From NCBI RefSeq assembly GCF_014204525.1, contig NZ_JACHLP010000012.1:105401-169400 (forward strand): 64,000 bases of DNA, in the 5' to 3' direction. The notes below the pieces were generated by a model. That model did not search any database. It had not been told where the DNA came from and saw only the letters and a program-made list of their open reading frames with translations. The stretch is from Roseateles oligotrophus. GTDB taxonomy: Bacteria > Pseudomonadota > Gammaproteobacteria > Burkholderiales > Burkholderiaceae_C. The position numbers and the translations under genes are program-made. This document shows, in pieces, positions 10,888 to 19,873 of the stretch (positions are counted from its first letter, which is position 1; each line of letters starts with the position of its first letter).

Positions 10888-12087
10888 ATGAGCCAAGGCA
10901 ATACCCGCCGCCGTGTGATCCTGCTGTGCAGCCTGGGCCTGATGGCGCTGCCCGCGCTGGCCCAGGGCAGCAAGGCCGAGATCCGCATCGCCCATGTCTA
11001 CTCCAAGACCGGCCCGCTGGAGGCCTACGGCAAGCAGACCCAGACCGGCTTCATGATGGGCCTGGACTACGCCACCGGCGGCACCTTCACGGTGGCAGGC
11101 AAGAAAATCGTCGTGATCGAAAAAGACGACCAGGGCAAGCCCGATGTGGGCAAGAGCCTGCTGGCCACCGCCTACGGCGATGACAAGGCCGACCTGGCCG
11201 TCGGGCCGTCTTCCTCCGGCGTCGCCCTGGCCCTGCTGCCGGTGGCCGAGGAGTACAAAAAGATCTTGCTGGTGGAGCCCGCCGTGGCCGACTCCATCAC
11301 CGGCGATAAATGGAATAAATACATCTTCCGCAGCGGCCGCAACTCCAGCCAGGACGCCATCGCCAATGCCGTGGCCCTGGACAAGGCCGGCACCAGCATC
11401 GCCACGCTGGCGCAGGACTACGCCTTCGGCCGCGACGGCGTCAAAGCCTTCAAGGACGCGATCAAAAAGGCCAAGCTCGTGCACGAGGAGTATCTGCCCA
11501 CGACCACCACCGACTTCACCGCCGGTGCCCAGCGCCTGATCGACAAGCTCAAGGATCAGCCCGGCCGCAAGATCATCTTTGTGATCTGGGCCGGCGCGGG
11601 CAACCCCTTCAAGATCGCCGACCTGGACCTGAAACGCTACGGCATCGAGATCGCCACCGGCGGCAATATCCTGCCGGCCATGACGGCCTACAAGCAGTTC
11701 CCGGGCATGGAGGGAGCCAGTTACTACTACTTCGGCATGCCCAAGAACCCGGTCAATGAATGGCTGGTGGCCAACCACTACAAGCAGCACAAGACGCCGC
11801 CCGATTTCTTCACGGCCGGCGGCATGAGCGCGGCCATCGCGGTGGTCGAGGCCTTGAAGAAGACGGCCGGCGACACCGGCACGAACAAGCTGATCAAGGC
11901 GATGGAGGGCATGAGCTTCGAGACGCCCAAGGGCAAGATGACTTTCCGCCCCGAAGACCATCAGGCCATGCAGAGCATGTATCACTTCAGGATCAAGGTG
12001 GACCCGGCGTTTGCCTGGGGGGTGCCGGAGCTGGTGCGGGAGATCAAGCCCGAGGAAATGGCCGTGCCCATCCGCAACAAGCGCTGA
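10888..12087 (+). CDS. ABC transporter substrate-binding protein (HAAT family)
   Basis: 399 aa periplasmic binding protein of the Leu/Ile/Val (peripla_BP_6) type. The signal peptide has n-region SQGNTRRR, a hydrophobic stretch and an ALAQG cleavage site near residue 25. The mature part begins EIRIAHVYSKTGPLEAYGKQ, the usual ligand-lobe start, and has VGPSSSGVALALLPVAEE and EYLPTTTTDFTAGAQRL. ATG 10888 is chosen because GGAG lies 7 nt upstream and a signal peptide follows directly; the frame stays open upstream to 10789. First gene of a run with two ATPases, two permeases and 3-hydroxybutyrate-oligomer hydrolase, so the ligand may be a short hydroxy acid rather than an amino acid (inference). 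Confidence 0.9.
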   Translation: MSQGNTRRRVILLCSLGLMALPALAQGSKAEIRIAHVYSKTGPLEAYGKQTQTGFMMGLDYATGGTFTVAGKKIVVIEKDDQGKPDVGKSLLATAYGDDKADLAVGPSSSGVALALLPVAEEYKKILLVEPAVADSITGDKWNKYIFRSGRNSSQDAIANAVALDKAGTSIATLAQDYAFGRDGVKAFKDAIKKAKLVHEEYLPTTTTDFTAGAQRLIDKLKDQPGRKIIFVIWAGAGNPFKIADLDLKRYGIEIATGGNILPAMTAYKQFPGMEGASYYYFGMPKNPVNEWLVANHYKQHKTPPDFFTAGGMSAAIAVVEALKKTAGDTGTNKLIKAMEGMSFETPKGKMTFRPEDHQAMQSMYHFRIKVDPAFAWGVPELVREIKPEEMAVPIRNKR

Positions 12088-12095
12088 GCCAGGCC

Positions 12096-12866
12096 GTGCT
12101 GGAAACCAGAAACCTAAGCATCAAATTCGGCGGCCATACGGCGGTGGACGCGGTGTCTTGCACCTTCGAGCCCGGCACGCTGACCGCCATCGTCGGCCCC
12201 AACGGCGCGGGCAAGACGACTTACTTCAATCTGATCTCCGGCCAGCTGCGCGCCACGGCCGGCCAGGTCTTGCTGAATGGCCAGGACCTGAGCGCCTTGT
12301 CCGCGCCGCTGCGTACCCGTCAAGGCCTGGGTCGGGCCTTTCAGCTGACCCAGCTCTTTGCCAATCTGTCGGTGCTGGAGAACGTCCGCCTGGCCGTGCA
12401 GGCGCGGGCCGGCAAGGGCTTGCGCATGCTCTCGGTCTGGCTGCAGCATCGCGAGTTGACGGACGAGGCCATGAACATCGTCGAGCGCGTCCATCTGCAG
12501 GCGCGTGCACACAGCCCCGCCGCCAGCCTGCCGCATGGCGATCAGCGCAAGCTGGAGGTGGCCATGCTGATGGCGCTGCAACCCCGGGTCTATATGTTTG
12601 ACGAACCCACGGCCGGCATGAGCGTGGACGAGGTGCCGGTGATCCTGGACCTGATACGCGAGCTCAAGGCCAGCCGCCAGCATCTGATCCTGCTGGTCGA
12701 GCACAAGATGGACATCGTGCGCGAGCTGGCCGACCGCATCATCGTCCTGCACATGGGGCAGTTGGTGGCCGACGGCGAGCCCGCTGCGGTGATCGCCTCG
12801 CCCGTGGTGCAGCAAGCCTATCTGGGCCTGGGGCTGGATGAAGAGGAGGCTTTGCAGCCATGCTGA
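12096..12866 (+). CDS. ABC transporter ATP-binding protein, LivG-like
   Basis: 256 aa from a GTG 8 bp after the binding-protein stop. Energises a HAAT-type importer at the inner membrane. Walker A GPNGAGKTT near residue 34, Q-loop FQLTQLFANLSV, Walker B VYMFDEPTAGMS near 169 and the H-loop VEHKMD near 200 are present. The signature is degenerate: SLPHGDQRKLEVA replaces the LSYGxQR of typical LivG. The 3' end overlaps the next ATPase gene by 7 bp. The substrate is unknown; see the operon context. Confidence 0.92.
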   Translation: MLETRNLSIKFGGHTAVDAVSCTFEPGTLTAIVGPNGAGKTTYFNLISGQLRATAGQVLLNGQDLSALSAPLRTRQGLGRAFQLTQLFANLSVLENVRLAVQARAGKGLRMLSVWLQHRELTDEAMNIVERVHLQARAHSPAASLPHGDQRKLEVAMLMALQPRVYMFDEPTAGMSVDEVPVILDLIRELKASRQHLILLVEHKMDIVRELADRIIVLHMGQLVADGEPAAVIASPVVQQAYLGLGLDEEEALQPC

Positions 12867-13612
12867 GCCTGCGCGGCGTCCACACCCATATCGGGGCTTA
12901 TCACATCCTGCACGGCGTGGACATGGAGGTACCGGCCGGCCAACTGACCATGTTGCTGGGCCGCAATGGCGCGGGCAAGACCACGACCTTGCGGACCATC
13001 ATGGGGCTTTGGCAGGCCAGCCGGGGTCAGGTCTTGCTGGACGGCCGGCAGATCGCCGGGCCCGGCTGCGCGGCACTGAGCACGCCCGAGATCGCCCAGC
13101 AGGAGGTGGCCTATGTGCCCGAAAGCATGGGCATCTTCAGCGAGCTCAGTGTGGCCGAGAACCTTTTGCTGGCGGCCCGCCGCGCGCGCAGCTTGAAGGA
13201 GCTGGACACGCCGCGCCTGGAGTGGTTGTTCGGCCTCTTTCCGGCGCTGAAGAAGTTCTGGCTCTACCCGGCCGGCAAGCTCAGCGGCGGGCAAAAGCAG
13301 ATGCTGGCGATTGCCCGCGCCATGCTGGAGCCGCGCCGCCTGCTGCTGATCGACGAGCCCAGCAAGGGCCTGGCGCCTGCCATGGTGCGCAATCTGGTGG
13401 CGGCGCTGCAGGAGCTGAAGTCCACCCAGACCACCATCTTGCTGGTGGAGCAGAACTTTGCGGTGGCCAAGGCCTTGGGCGACCGGGTGGCGGTGATGGA
13501 CGACGGCCGCGTCGTCCACGCCGGCGCCATGGCCGAACTGGTGGCCGATGAGCGCTTGCAGCAGCGCCTGCTGGGTTTAAACCTAGATTCGGCAGTTGAC
13601 CGCTCGCTCTGA
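12860..13612 (+). CDS. ABC transporter ATP-binding protein, LivF-like, 3' end replaced by an inserted element
   Basis: 250 aa. Walker A GRNGAGKTT near residue 34, signature KLSGGQKQMLAIAR near 146, Walker B LLLIDEPSKGLAP near 166 and H-loop LVEQNF are intact, so it should be functional as the second ATPase of the importer. Its last codons (after RLLG) are read from the left terminal inverted repeat of a MITE-like element (LNLDSAVDRSL). Removing the element and one copy of the flanking CTGG restores a reading frame ending RLLGAHQ with a TGA that overlaps the GTG of the next permease gene. The tail exchange is therefore recent and small. Confidence 0.92.
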   Translation: MLSLRGVHTHIGAYHILHGVDMEVPAGQLTMLLGRNGAGKTTTLRTIMGLWQASRGQVLLDGRQIAGPGCAALSTPEIAQQEVAYVPESMGIFSELSVAENLLLAARRARSLKELDTPRLEWLFGLFPALKKFWLYPAGKLSGGQKQMLAIARAMLEPRRLLLIDEPSKGLAPAMVRNLVAALQELKSTQTTILLVEQNFAVAKALGDRVAVMDDGRVVHAGAMAELVADERLQQRLLGLNLDSAVDRSL

Positions 13613-13826
13613 CCTGGAAACATCGATGTTTACTGTGTTCTCGCCTGTTAACAGCGATCACCCTCTGGGTGACAGCGCTACACGCCCGCCTGGCTCGCCA
13701 AACGGTGCGCTGGCTGCGTTGCTTCTCCTTGTGGGCATCAGCCCACCGCGTCGGCGCGCCTTGCCAGCACACCGCCTGGCGAGCCCTTCGGGCGCGTCCA
13801 ACTGCCGAATCTAGGTTCAAGCCTGG
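13571..13826. mobile_element. MITE-like element (248 bp) with terminal inverted repeats and CTGG flanks
   Basis: Element 13575-13822. Terminal inverted repeats of 24 bp with 2 mismatches contain a perfect 19-bp core AACCTAGATTCGGCAGTTG at 13580-13598, inverted at 13799-13817. It is flanked by CTGG at 13571-13574 and 13823-13826, consistent with a 4-bp target duplication. It is too short for a transposase and no coding domain is seen. It sits between the two ATPase genes and the two permease genes and separates a livF/livH pair that would otherwise overlap. Non-autonomous mobilisation by an IS elsewhere is inferred. Confidence 0.75.
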
Positions 13827-13836
13827 GAGCGCATCA

Positions 13837-14856
13837 GTGATCAGCAAAACCATAACCAGCAAGGCCGACGCCATCCCCCAGGCCCGCTTCGACCTCATTC
13901 CCCTGCTCTTGATCGCCGGCCTGGCCTTGCTGGCCTTGCCCCTGATCGGCAGCCCCAGCACCTGGGCCACGCTGACGGTGGCGGGCCTGGCCATGGGCCT
14001 GATCATCTTCATCATCGCCTCCGGCCTGACCCTGGTCTTCGGCCTGATGGATGTCTTGAACTTCGGCCACGGCGTCTTCATCGCCCTGGGCGCCTTCATG
14101 GCCACGACGGTGCTGGGCGCGATGAGTGGCTACACGGCCAGCGCGAGCCTGCTCAGCAATCTGCTCGCGGTGGCCGTGGCCTGCCTGGTCGGCATGGGCG
14201 TGGCGGCGGCCGTGGGCCTGTTGTTCGAGCGGGTGCTGGTACGGCCGGTCTACGGCATGCATCTGAAGCAGATCCTGATCACCATGGGCGGCATGATCAT
14301 CGGCGAGGAGTTGATCAAGCTGGTCTGGGGCGCGCAGATGATCCCGTTGCCCCTGCCCGAGGCCTTGCGCGGCGCCCTGTTGTTCGGGGACGTGGCGGTG
14401 GAGCGCTTCCGCATCCTGGCCTGCCTGGCGGGGCTGGCGGTGTTCGCCCTGCTGCTTTGGCTCCTGAACCGGACCAAGCTGGGCCTGCTGATACGCGCCG
14501 GCGTGCAGGACCGCGAGATGGTGGAAAGCCTGGGCTACCGCATCCGCCGGCTCTTCGTCGGCGTCTTCGTCGGCGGTTCGGCCCTGGCCGGTCTGGGCGG
14601 GGTGATGTGGGGCATGTACCAGCAAAGCGTGACGCCGCAGATCGGCGCACAGGTCAACACGCTGATCTTCATCGTCATCATCATCGGCGGCCTGGGCTCC
14701 ACGCTGGGCTGTTTTGTCGGCGCCCTGGCCGTGGGCCTGCTGGCCAATTACTGCGGCTTTCTGGCGCCGAAGCTGGCGCTGTTCAGCAATATCGCCCTGA
14801 TGGTGGCCGTGCTGCTGTGGCGGCCGCAAGGCCTGTATCCGGTCACGAATCGTTGA
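13837..14856 (+). CDS. ABC transporter permease, LivH-like
   Basis: 339 aa multi-spanning inner-membrane permease of the HAAT family. Characteristic segments are GLTLVFGLMDVLNFGHGVFIALGA near residues 65-88 and the C-terminal EAA-like GGLGSTLGCFVGALAVGLLANY near 287-308. The GTG at 13837 is preferred: GGGAG lies 7 nt upstream, and the longer frame from 13669 reads through the inserted element. It would be translationally coupled to livF in the uninterrupted operon. Partner of the next gene. Confidence 0.92.
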   Translation: MISKTITSKADAIPQARFDLIPLLLIAGLALLALPLIGSPSTWATLTVAGLAMGLIIFIIASGLTLVFGLMDVLNFGHGVFIALGAFMATTVLGAMSGYTASASLLSNLLAVAVACLVGMGVAAAVGLLFERVLVRPVYGMHLKQILITMGGMIIGEELIKLVWGAQMIPLPLPEALRGALLFGDVAVERFRILACLAGLAVFALLLWLLNRTKLGLLIRAGVQDREMVESLGYRIRRLFVGVFVGGSALAGLGGVMWGMYQQSVTPQIGAQVNTLIFIVIIIGGLGSTLGCFVGALAVGLLANYCGFLAPKLALFSNIALMVAVLLWRPQGLYPVTNR

Positions 14857-14871
14857 TGGAGGCCTGCCGCC

Positions 14872-15957
14872 ATGCTCATCAAGTCCCTGCTGTCCCATGA
14901 CCTGCCGCGCAGCCGCCTGCTGGCGGCCCTGCTCATCCTCATCGTGATCGGCCTGGCGCTGACGCCCTTCATCTTCCCCAGCACCCGCGCCCTCAATGTG
15001 GCGGCCAAGATGCTGATCTTCATCGTGCTGGTGGCCAGCTATGACTTGCTGCTGGGCTATACCGGCATCGTCAGTTTTGCCCACACCATGTTCTTCGGCA
15101 TCGGGGCTTATGGCATCGCGATTGCCAGTACGCGCATGGAGCCGGGCTGGGCGGCGGTCGGTGTGGGCCTGGGCGCGGCCCTCGTCGTTTCCTTGCTGCT
15201 GTCCCTGGCCATCGGCTTGTTCAGCCTGCGGGTCAAGGCCATCTTCTACGCCATGATCACGCTGGCCGTGGCCTCGGCCTTTCTGACCCTGGCCTCCCAG
15301 CTGTCTGAATTCACCGGCGGCGAGGACGGCCTGAGCTTCAAGCTGCCCGCGGCCTTGCAGCCCAGCACCGAGTATCTGGAGCAGCCTTTTCTCGGCGTCA
15401 TGTTCGACGGCCGCTTGCTCAGCTACTACCTGCTGTTCGCCGCCACCGTGGTCCTGGTGCTGCTGCTGCTGCGCATCGTCAACTCGCCCTTCGGCCGTGT
15501 GCTGCAGGCCATACGCGAGAACGACTTCCGCGCCGAGGCCATAGGCTATCGCTGCGTGGTCTACCGCAGCCTCTCGAATGTGCTGGCCGCCCTGTTCGCC
15601 ACCCTGGCCGGCGCCCTGCTGGCACTCTGGCTGCGCTACAACGGGCCGGACACCTCACTGTCCCTGGAGATCATGCTGGACCTGCTGCTGATCCTGGTGA
15701 TTGGCGGCATGGGCACGATTTACGGCGCCGTGGTCGGCAGCGTGCTGTTCGTGCTGGCGCAGAGCTATCTGCAGGACCTGATGAAGCTGGGCGCGGCCGC
15801 GCTGGACGGCGTGCCCCTGCTCTCGCAATTGATCGCCCCGGAGCGCTGGCTGCTATGGCTGGGCCTGCTCTTTGTGCTGGCCGTCTATCACTTCCCCAGT
15901 GGCATTGTCGGGCGCTTGCGCGCCGGCTTGGCCACATCTCCCTCAAAGCACGAATAG
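14872..15957 (+). CDS. ABC transporter permease, LivM-like
   Basis: 361 aa, the second HAAT permease, with eight or more hydrophobic segments and the family signature YDLLLGYTGIVSFAHTMFFGIGAYG near residues 57-81 and LVIGGMGTIYGAVVGSV near 272-288. GGAGG stands upstream of the ATG, 15 bp after the previous stop. With the binding protein, the two ATPases and the LivH-like permease it completes a five-component importer. Confidence 0.92.
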   Translation: MLIKSLLSHDLPRSRLLAALLILIVIGLALTPFIFPSTRALNVAAKMLIFIVLVASYDLLLGYTGIVSFAHTMFFGIGAYGIAIASTRMEPGWAAVGVGLGAALVVSLLLSLAIGLFSLRVKAIFYAMITLAVASAFLTLASQLSEFTGGEDGLSFKLPAALQPSTEYLEQPFLGVMFDGRLLSYYLLFAATVVLVLLLLRIVNSPFGRVLQAIRENDFRAEAIGYRCVVYRSLSNVLAALFATLAGALLALWLRYNGPDTSLSLEIMLDLLLILVIGGMGTIYGAVVGSVLFVLAQSYLQDLMKLGAAALDGVPLLSQLIAPERWLLWLGLLFVLAVYHFPSGIVGRLRAGLATSPSKHE

Positions 15958-15969
15958 GAGTTCTGAAGA

Positions 15970-18078
15970 ATGAAGACCCTGACTTTGAAACTGAGTTTGC
16001 TGGCGACCGCACTTGGGCTCGGCGCCTGCGGCGGCGAGGACGTCAAAGAGCCCTTGGCGATCAACACCAAGCCCGATTTCGTCGTCGGTCTCAAGACCAC
16101 CAGCTACGACGGCCTGAGCGACGACTTGCTGAGCGCCGGCCTGGGCAAGAGCGGCCTGGCCAGCGCCAGCTTCCCCGCTTACGCCGATGCGCTCAAGCCC
16201 ACGGCGGCCGAGCTGCGCCGCGCCGCCATCTACAACAACTATCGTGCCATCGTCGACGTGGCGGCCAACGGCGGTTACGGCACGCTTTACGGCCCCAATG
16301 TGGCGGCCGACGGCACGGTGGGCACGGGCGAGGGCAAGATCGCCGGCACCGAATACCTGGCCTTCAGCGACGACGGCACGGGCACGCGCAATGTCAGCCT
16401 GATGGTGCAGGTGCCCGCCAACTTCAACCCTTCCGAGCCCTGCATCATCACCGCCACCTCCTCGGGCTCGCGCAGCATTTACGGCGCCATTTCCACCGGT
16501 GAATGGGGCCTGAAAAAAGGCTGTGCCGTGGCCTATACCGACAAGGGCACGCATGCCGCCGGCCATGATCTGGCCAGCGACACCGTGCCCCTGCTGGACG
16601 GCACGCGCAGCACGGCCGCGGCAGCGGGCACCGGCGCTGGTTTCAAGGCGCCGCTGACGGCGGCCGAGCTGTCCAGCTTCAACGCCAGCACGCCCAACCG
16701 CCTCGCCTTCAAGCATGCACACTCGCAGCGCAACCCCGAGAAGGACTGGGGCCTCTACACCTTGCAGGCGGTGCAGCTGGCGTTTTATGTGCTGAACGAG
16801 CGCTATGGCCAGGACGTGGGCGACGGCCGCAAATGGATCACCCTCAAGCCCGAGAACACCTTGGTGATCGCCTCCAGCCTGTCCAATGGCGGCGGCGCCG
16901 CGGTGGCGGCGCTGGAGCAGGACAGCAAGGGCTTGATCGACGGCCTGGCCGTGTCCGAGCCGGCCGTGGCCCTGCCGGCCAATCTGAGCGTGTCGCTGCA
17001 GCGCGGCAGCAGCACGCCCAAGTCTTTTGGCAAGCCGCTGTACGACTACATCACCCAGGCCAATCTGCTGCAGAACTGCGCCTCCCTGGCCACGGCCGCG
17101 GCGGACTCGCCCGGCGCCGTGGCCTTTTACGCCAGCTACAAGGCCAAGCGCTGCCAGAGCCTGGCCGACAAGGGCCTGATCAGCGGCGCCACCACGCTGG
17201 AGCAGGCCAATGATGCCTTGCAAAAACTGCGCGACAGCGGCTGGGAGGCCGAGTCCGATCTGCTGCACGCCTCGCATGGCGATTACGAGGTGCCGGCGGC
17301 CGTGGCCGTTACCTATGCCAATGCCTATGCGCGCGCCAGCGTGAAGGACAAGCTCTGCGGCTATGGCTTCGCGGCCACGACGGCTCTCGGCGTGCCCACC
17401 GTCGTTTCACCCGCGGCCCTGGCCGATATGTTTGCCAAGGGCAATGGCGTGCCGCCCTCGGCCGGCGTCAACCTGATCAATGAGCTGAGCGTGGGCACGC
17501 CTGTGCGCAATGTGTTCTCGGTCTCGCCCAGCAGCGGGGCCACCGACATCAATGCCGATGGCGCTGACTGCCTGCGCAAGCTGCTGACCGGCAGCGACGC
17601 CAGCGCCCGGGCCGTGCAGGCCGGCATCGACGAGACCCGCCGCAACGGCAATCTGCGCGGCCGCCCGGCCCTCATCGTGCATGGCCGCAACGACGCCTTG
17701 CTGCCGGTCAACCACACCTCGCGGCCCTATACCGCGCTCAACAAGCAGGTGGAGGGGACGGCCAGCCAGCTCAGCTATATCGAGGTGACCAATGCCCAGC
17801 ATTTCGACACCTTCATCGACAACCCCTATCTGCCCGGCTATGACACGCGCTTCATCCCTCTGCATGTCTATCTGAACCGGGCGCTGGACGCCGTTTACGA
17901 CAAGCTGCGCAGCGGCAAGGCCTTGCCGCCCAGCCAGGTCGTGCGCACCCAGCCGCGCGGCGGTGTGGCCGGTGCGGCCCCCGCCATCACGGCGGCCCAT
18001 GTGCCGCCGATTGCGGCCACGCCGGCCAGCGGCGACCTGATCACCATGAGTGGATCGACACTGCGCATCCCGGACTGA
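15970..18078 (+). CDS. D-(-)-3-hydroxybutyrate oligomer hydrolase, lipoprotein
   Basis: 702 aa, the length of the 3HB-oligomer hydrolase family (PF10605), which cleaves water-soluble oligomers of poly(3-hydroxybutyrate) to monomer. A lipoprotein signal ends in LGAC near residues 17-20, placing the mature enzyme on the periplasmic/outer-membrane side. The likely nucleophile is Ser305 in ASSLSNGGG; the VHGRNDALLPVNHTSRPY block near 573-590 holds a probable acid residue, and the His in NAQHFDTFIDNPYLPGYD near 612 is the likely base. AGGAG precedes the ATG, 12 bp after the permease gene. Co-transcription with a HAAT importer suggests uptake of the released hydroxy acid (inference). Family assignment is by recognition, not a search. 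Confidence 0.85.
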   Translation: MKTLTLKLSLLATALGLGACGGEDVKEPLAINTKPDFVVGLKTTSYDGLSDDLLSAGLGKSGLASASFPAYADALKPTAAELRRAAIYNNYRAIVDVAANGGYGTLYGPNVAADGTVGTGEGKIAGTEYLAFSDDGTGTRNVSLMVQVPANFNPSEPCIITATSSGSRSIYGAISTGEWGLKKGCAVAYTDKGTHAAGHDLASDTVPLLDGTRSTAAAAGTGAGFKAPLTAAELSSFNASTPNRLAFKHAHSQRNPEKDWGLYTLQAVQLAFYVLNERYGQDVGDGRKWITLKPENTLVIASSLSNGGGAAVAALEQDSKGLIDGLAVSEPAVALPANLSVSLQRGSSTPKSFGKPLYDYITQANLLQNCASLATAAADSPGAVAFYASYKAKRCQSLADKGLISGATTLEQANDALQKLRDSGWEAESDLLHASHGDYEVPAAVAVTYANAYARASVKDKLCGYGFAATTALGVPTVVSPAALADMFAKGNGVPPSAGVNLINELSVGTPVRNVFSVSPSSGATDINADGADCLRKLLTGSDASARAVQAGIDETRRNGNLRGRPALIVHGRNDALLPVNHTSRPYTALNKQVEGTASQLSYIEVTNAQHFDTFIDNPYLPGYDTRFIPLHVYLNRALDAVYDKLRSGKALPPSQVVRTQPRGGVAGAAPAITAAHVPPIAATPASGDLITMSGSTLRIPD

Positions 18079-18084
18079 ACCGAA

Positions 18085-18927
18085 ATGGACCACAGCTCCC
18101 ACTACATCCACTGCCTGGGCCGTGAGCTGCACTACACCGAGTGGGGCAGCGCCCACTCGGAGCTCGTGATTGCCTGGCATGGCCTGGCCCGCACCGGGCG
18201 CGATATGGACGAGCTGGCCCGGCATCTCGCCGGCCGCTACCGCGTGATCTGCCCGGACACCCTGGGCCGCGGGCTCTCGCAATGGAGCCCGGCGCCCGCG
18301 AGCGAGTACTGCCTGGACTTCTACGTCCGCCAGGCCCAGGCCCTGGTCGATCAGCTGGGCCTGGACCAGTTCCACTGGGTCGGCACCTCGATGGGCGGGG
18401 CCATAGGCACACTGGCGGCGGCCGGGCCGCTGCGCGGGCGCATACGCCGCCTGGTCCTGAACGACAACGGCCCCCAGCTGGCCCCGGCCGCCATAGACCG
18501 TATACGCAGCTATGCGGGCAGCCCGGCGGCTTTTGCCACCGTCGGCGAGCTGGAACAGTATTTCCGCCAGGTCTACCTGCCCTATGGCTGGCTGTCGGAT
18601 GCGCAGTGGCGGCGCCTGACCGAGAGCTCGCTGCGCCGCCTGCCCGACGGGCGGGTGACGCCGCATTACGACCCGGCCATGGTGCAGCAGTTCGTCAACT
18701 ACCCGCAGGACTACGATTTATGGGCGGCCTGGGACAGCCTCAGCCTGCCCGTGCTGTGCTTGCGCGGCGAGTCCTCCGACCTGCTGCTGCCCGAGACCGC
18801 CGAGGCCATGCGCCAGCGCGGGCCTTGTGCGGCGGTGGTCACGATCGCCGGCTGCGGCCACGCGCCGGCCCTCAATGTGCCGGAACAGCTGGGCTTGGTG
18901 GAGAGGTTCTTGAACGGAGGGGCCTGA
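18085..18927 (+). CDS. Alpha/beta hydrolase
   Basis: 280 aa single-domain alpha/beta hydrolase without a signal peptide, so cytoplasmic. Nucleophile elbow GTSMGG with Ser near residue 102, oxyanion HGLARTGRD near 33, likely acid Asp in GESSDLLLPE near 232, and His in GCGHAPALN near 259. The start is 7 bp after the 3HB-oligomer hydrolase, so the two form one operon. It could hydrolyse imported dimers or other esters; that is inference. Its stop codon abuts the stop of a convergent receiver gene. Confidence 0.88.
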   Translation: MDHSSHYIHCLGRELHYTEWGSAHSELVIAWHGLARTGRDMDELARHLAGRYRVICPDTLGRGLSQWSPAPASEYCLDFYVRQAQALVDQLGLDQFHWVGTSMGGAIGTLAAAGPLRGRIRRLVLNDNGPQLAPAAIDRIRSYAGSPAAFATVGELEQYFRQVYLPYGWLSDAQWRRLTESSLRRLPDGRVTPHYDPAMVQQFVNYPQDYDLWAAWDSLSLPVLCLRGESSDLLLPETAEAMRQRGPCAAVVTIAGCGHAPALNVPEQLGLVERFLNGGA

Positions 18928-19335
18928 CTATTCGGGCAGCTTGACCCAGCGGCTCAGATGCGTGCGCAGGGACTTGAAGTCCAGCGGCTTGGTCAGGTGC
19001 TCGTCCATGCCGGCCTCCATGCTGGCCTGCACATCGCTGTCCAGGGCATGGGCGGTCAGGGCCAGGATGGGGAAGGGGGCCAGCGTGCCGGCGGCCTGCA
19101 GCTCGCGCAGGCGGCGGGTGCATTCCAGGCCGTCCATGCCGGGCATCTGGATGTCCATCAAGACCAGGTCGGGGGCGGCCAGGCCGCAGGCACTCAAGGC
19201 TTCCAGGCCGTTATTGGCCAGGCGGGTCTGCAGACCCATCAAGGCGAGGAATTCCAGCGCCACCACCTGGTTGATGGGGTTGTCTTCCACCAGCAGCACC
19301 TCGGGGGTGGACGCCTTAGTGGGCAGCATAGTCAT
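18928..19335 (-). CDS. Single-domain response regulator (CheY-like)
   Basis: About 135 aa, a stand-alone receiver: acidic pair in VLLVEDNPINQ, phosphoacceptor Asp in LVLMDIQMPGMDG, Thr in ALTAHA, Lys in HLTKPLDFKSL. The type resembles receivers of hybrid kinases. The ATG at 19335 has AGGAAG close upstream; another ATG 6 bp later is equally spaced. The frame extends upstream, and a start at 19494 with GGAG would add about 53 residues without recognisable domain character. No partner kinase is adjacent. Confidence 0.82.
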   Translation of the reverse strand: MTMLPTKASTPEVLLVEDNPINQVVALEFLALMGLQTRLANNGLEALSACGLAAPDLVLMDIQMPGMDGLECTRRLRELQAAGTLAPFPILALTAHALDSDVQASMEAGMDEHLTKPLDFKSLRTHLSRWVKLPE

Positions 19336-19873
19336 ACTTCCTTTGGCCTCCAGCCCTGTGGCGCTGGCTCTCGACGGATGATGACCGGGCGGGCTGTAGG
19401 CCAGTGCGTTTGGCGTTGCCTGCCTTTGCACCGCGGCCATGGCCCCTAGCTGCGCGGCTGCGATGGCCGCGCGATTGAAAACGATTTGAGTCATCTGGAC
19501 TGCTCCACCCACTGAAACTCGACGAACGCACCTTTTGTTGGGCCGTCGGGTCGCATCGTGCAGCGCAAACCATAGCCCTCCCTGTCACGGTCAGTCTATC
19601 TTGCCGCTGAACACTGCCTCCGGGTAAAAAAACCGTGGGCTCTCTTGCGCTGGGCTGATACGAAATAGCTGCCGGACCCGGCCATTGTTGCTGTGCGCCC
19701 GGAGATTCGCAATGCGCACCCCTCGGCAAGAGGTAACAAAAAGATCGTCGCCGCCCCCGGGCCGGGGCCTGGCGGCTTGCCGTCCGGCGCGGCGCCGCCC
19801 GGCTGGGCTCCTGACATCTTTGGGTCACTTCCCTCTCTAGAATGCCTGCTCCCAGCGTCAGCAGGTAGCTCCC
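19336..19873. other. Intergenic stretch between receiver gene and uvrA-type gene
   Basis: Part may be coding if the receiver gene starts at 19494. Otherwise no gene, RNA or clear regulatory box was recognised. A TAGAAT hexamer at 19838-19843 could be a -10 element for the uvrA-type gene, but no convincing -35 is seen, and no recognisable LexA box was found. Confidence 0.3.

Noticed and set aside
13669..13836. N-terminal extension of the LivH-like permease
   Set aside because: Encoded by the MITE-like element; GTG at 13837 has a ribosome site and fits the family start.
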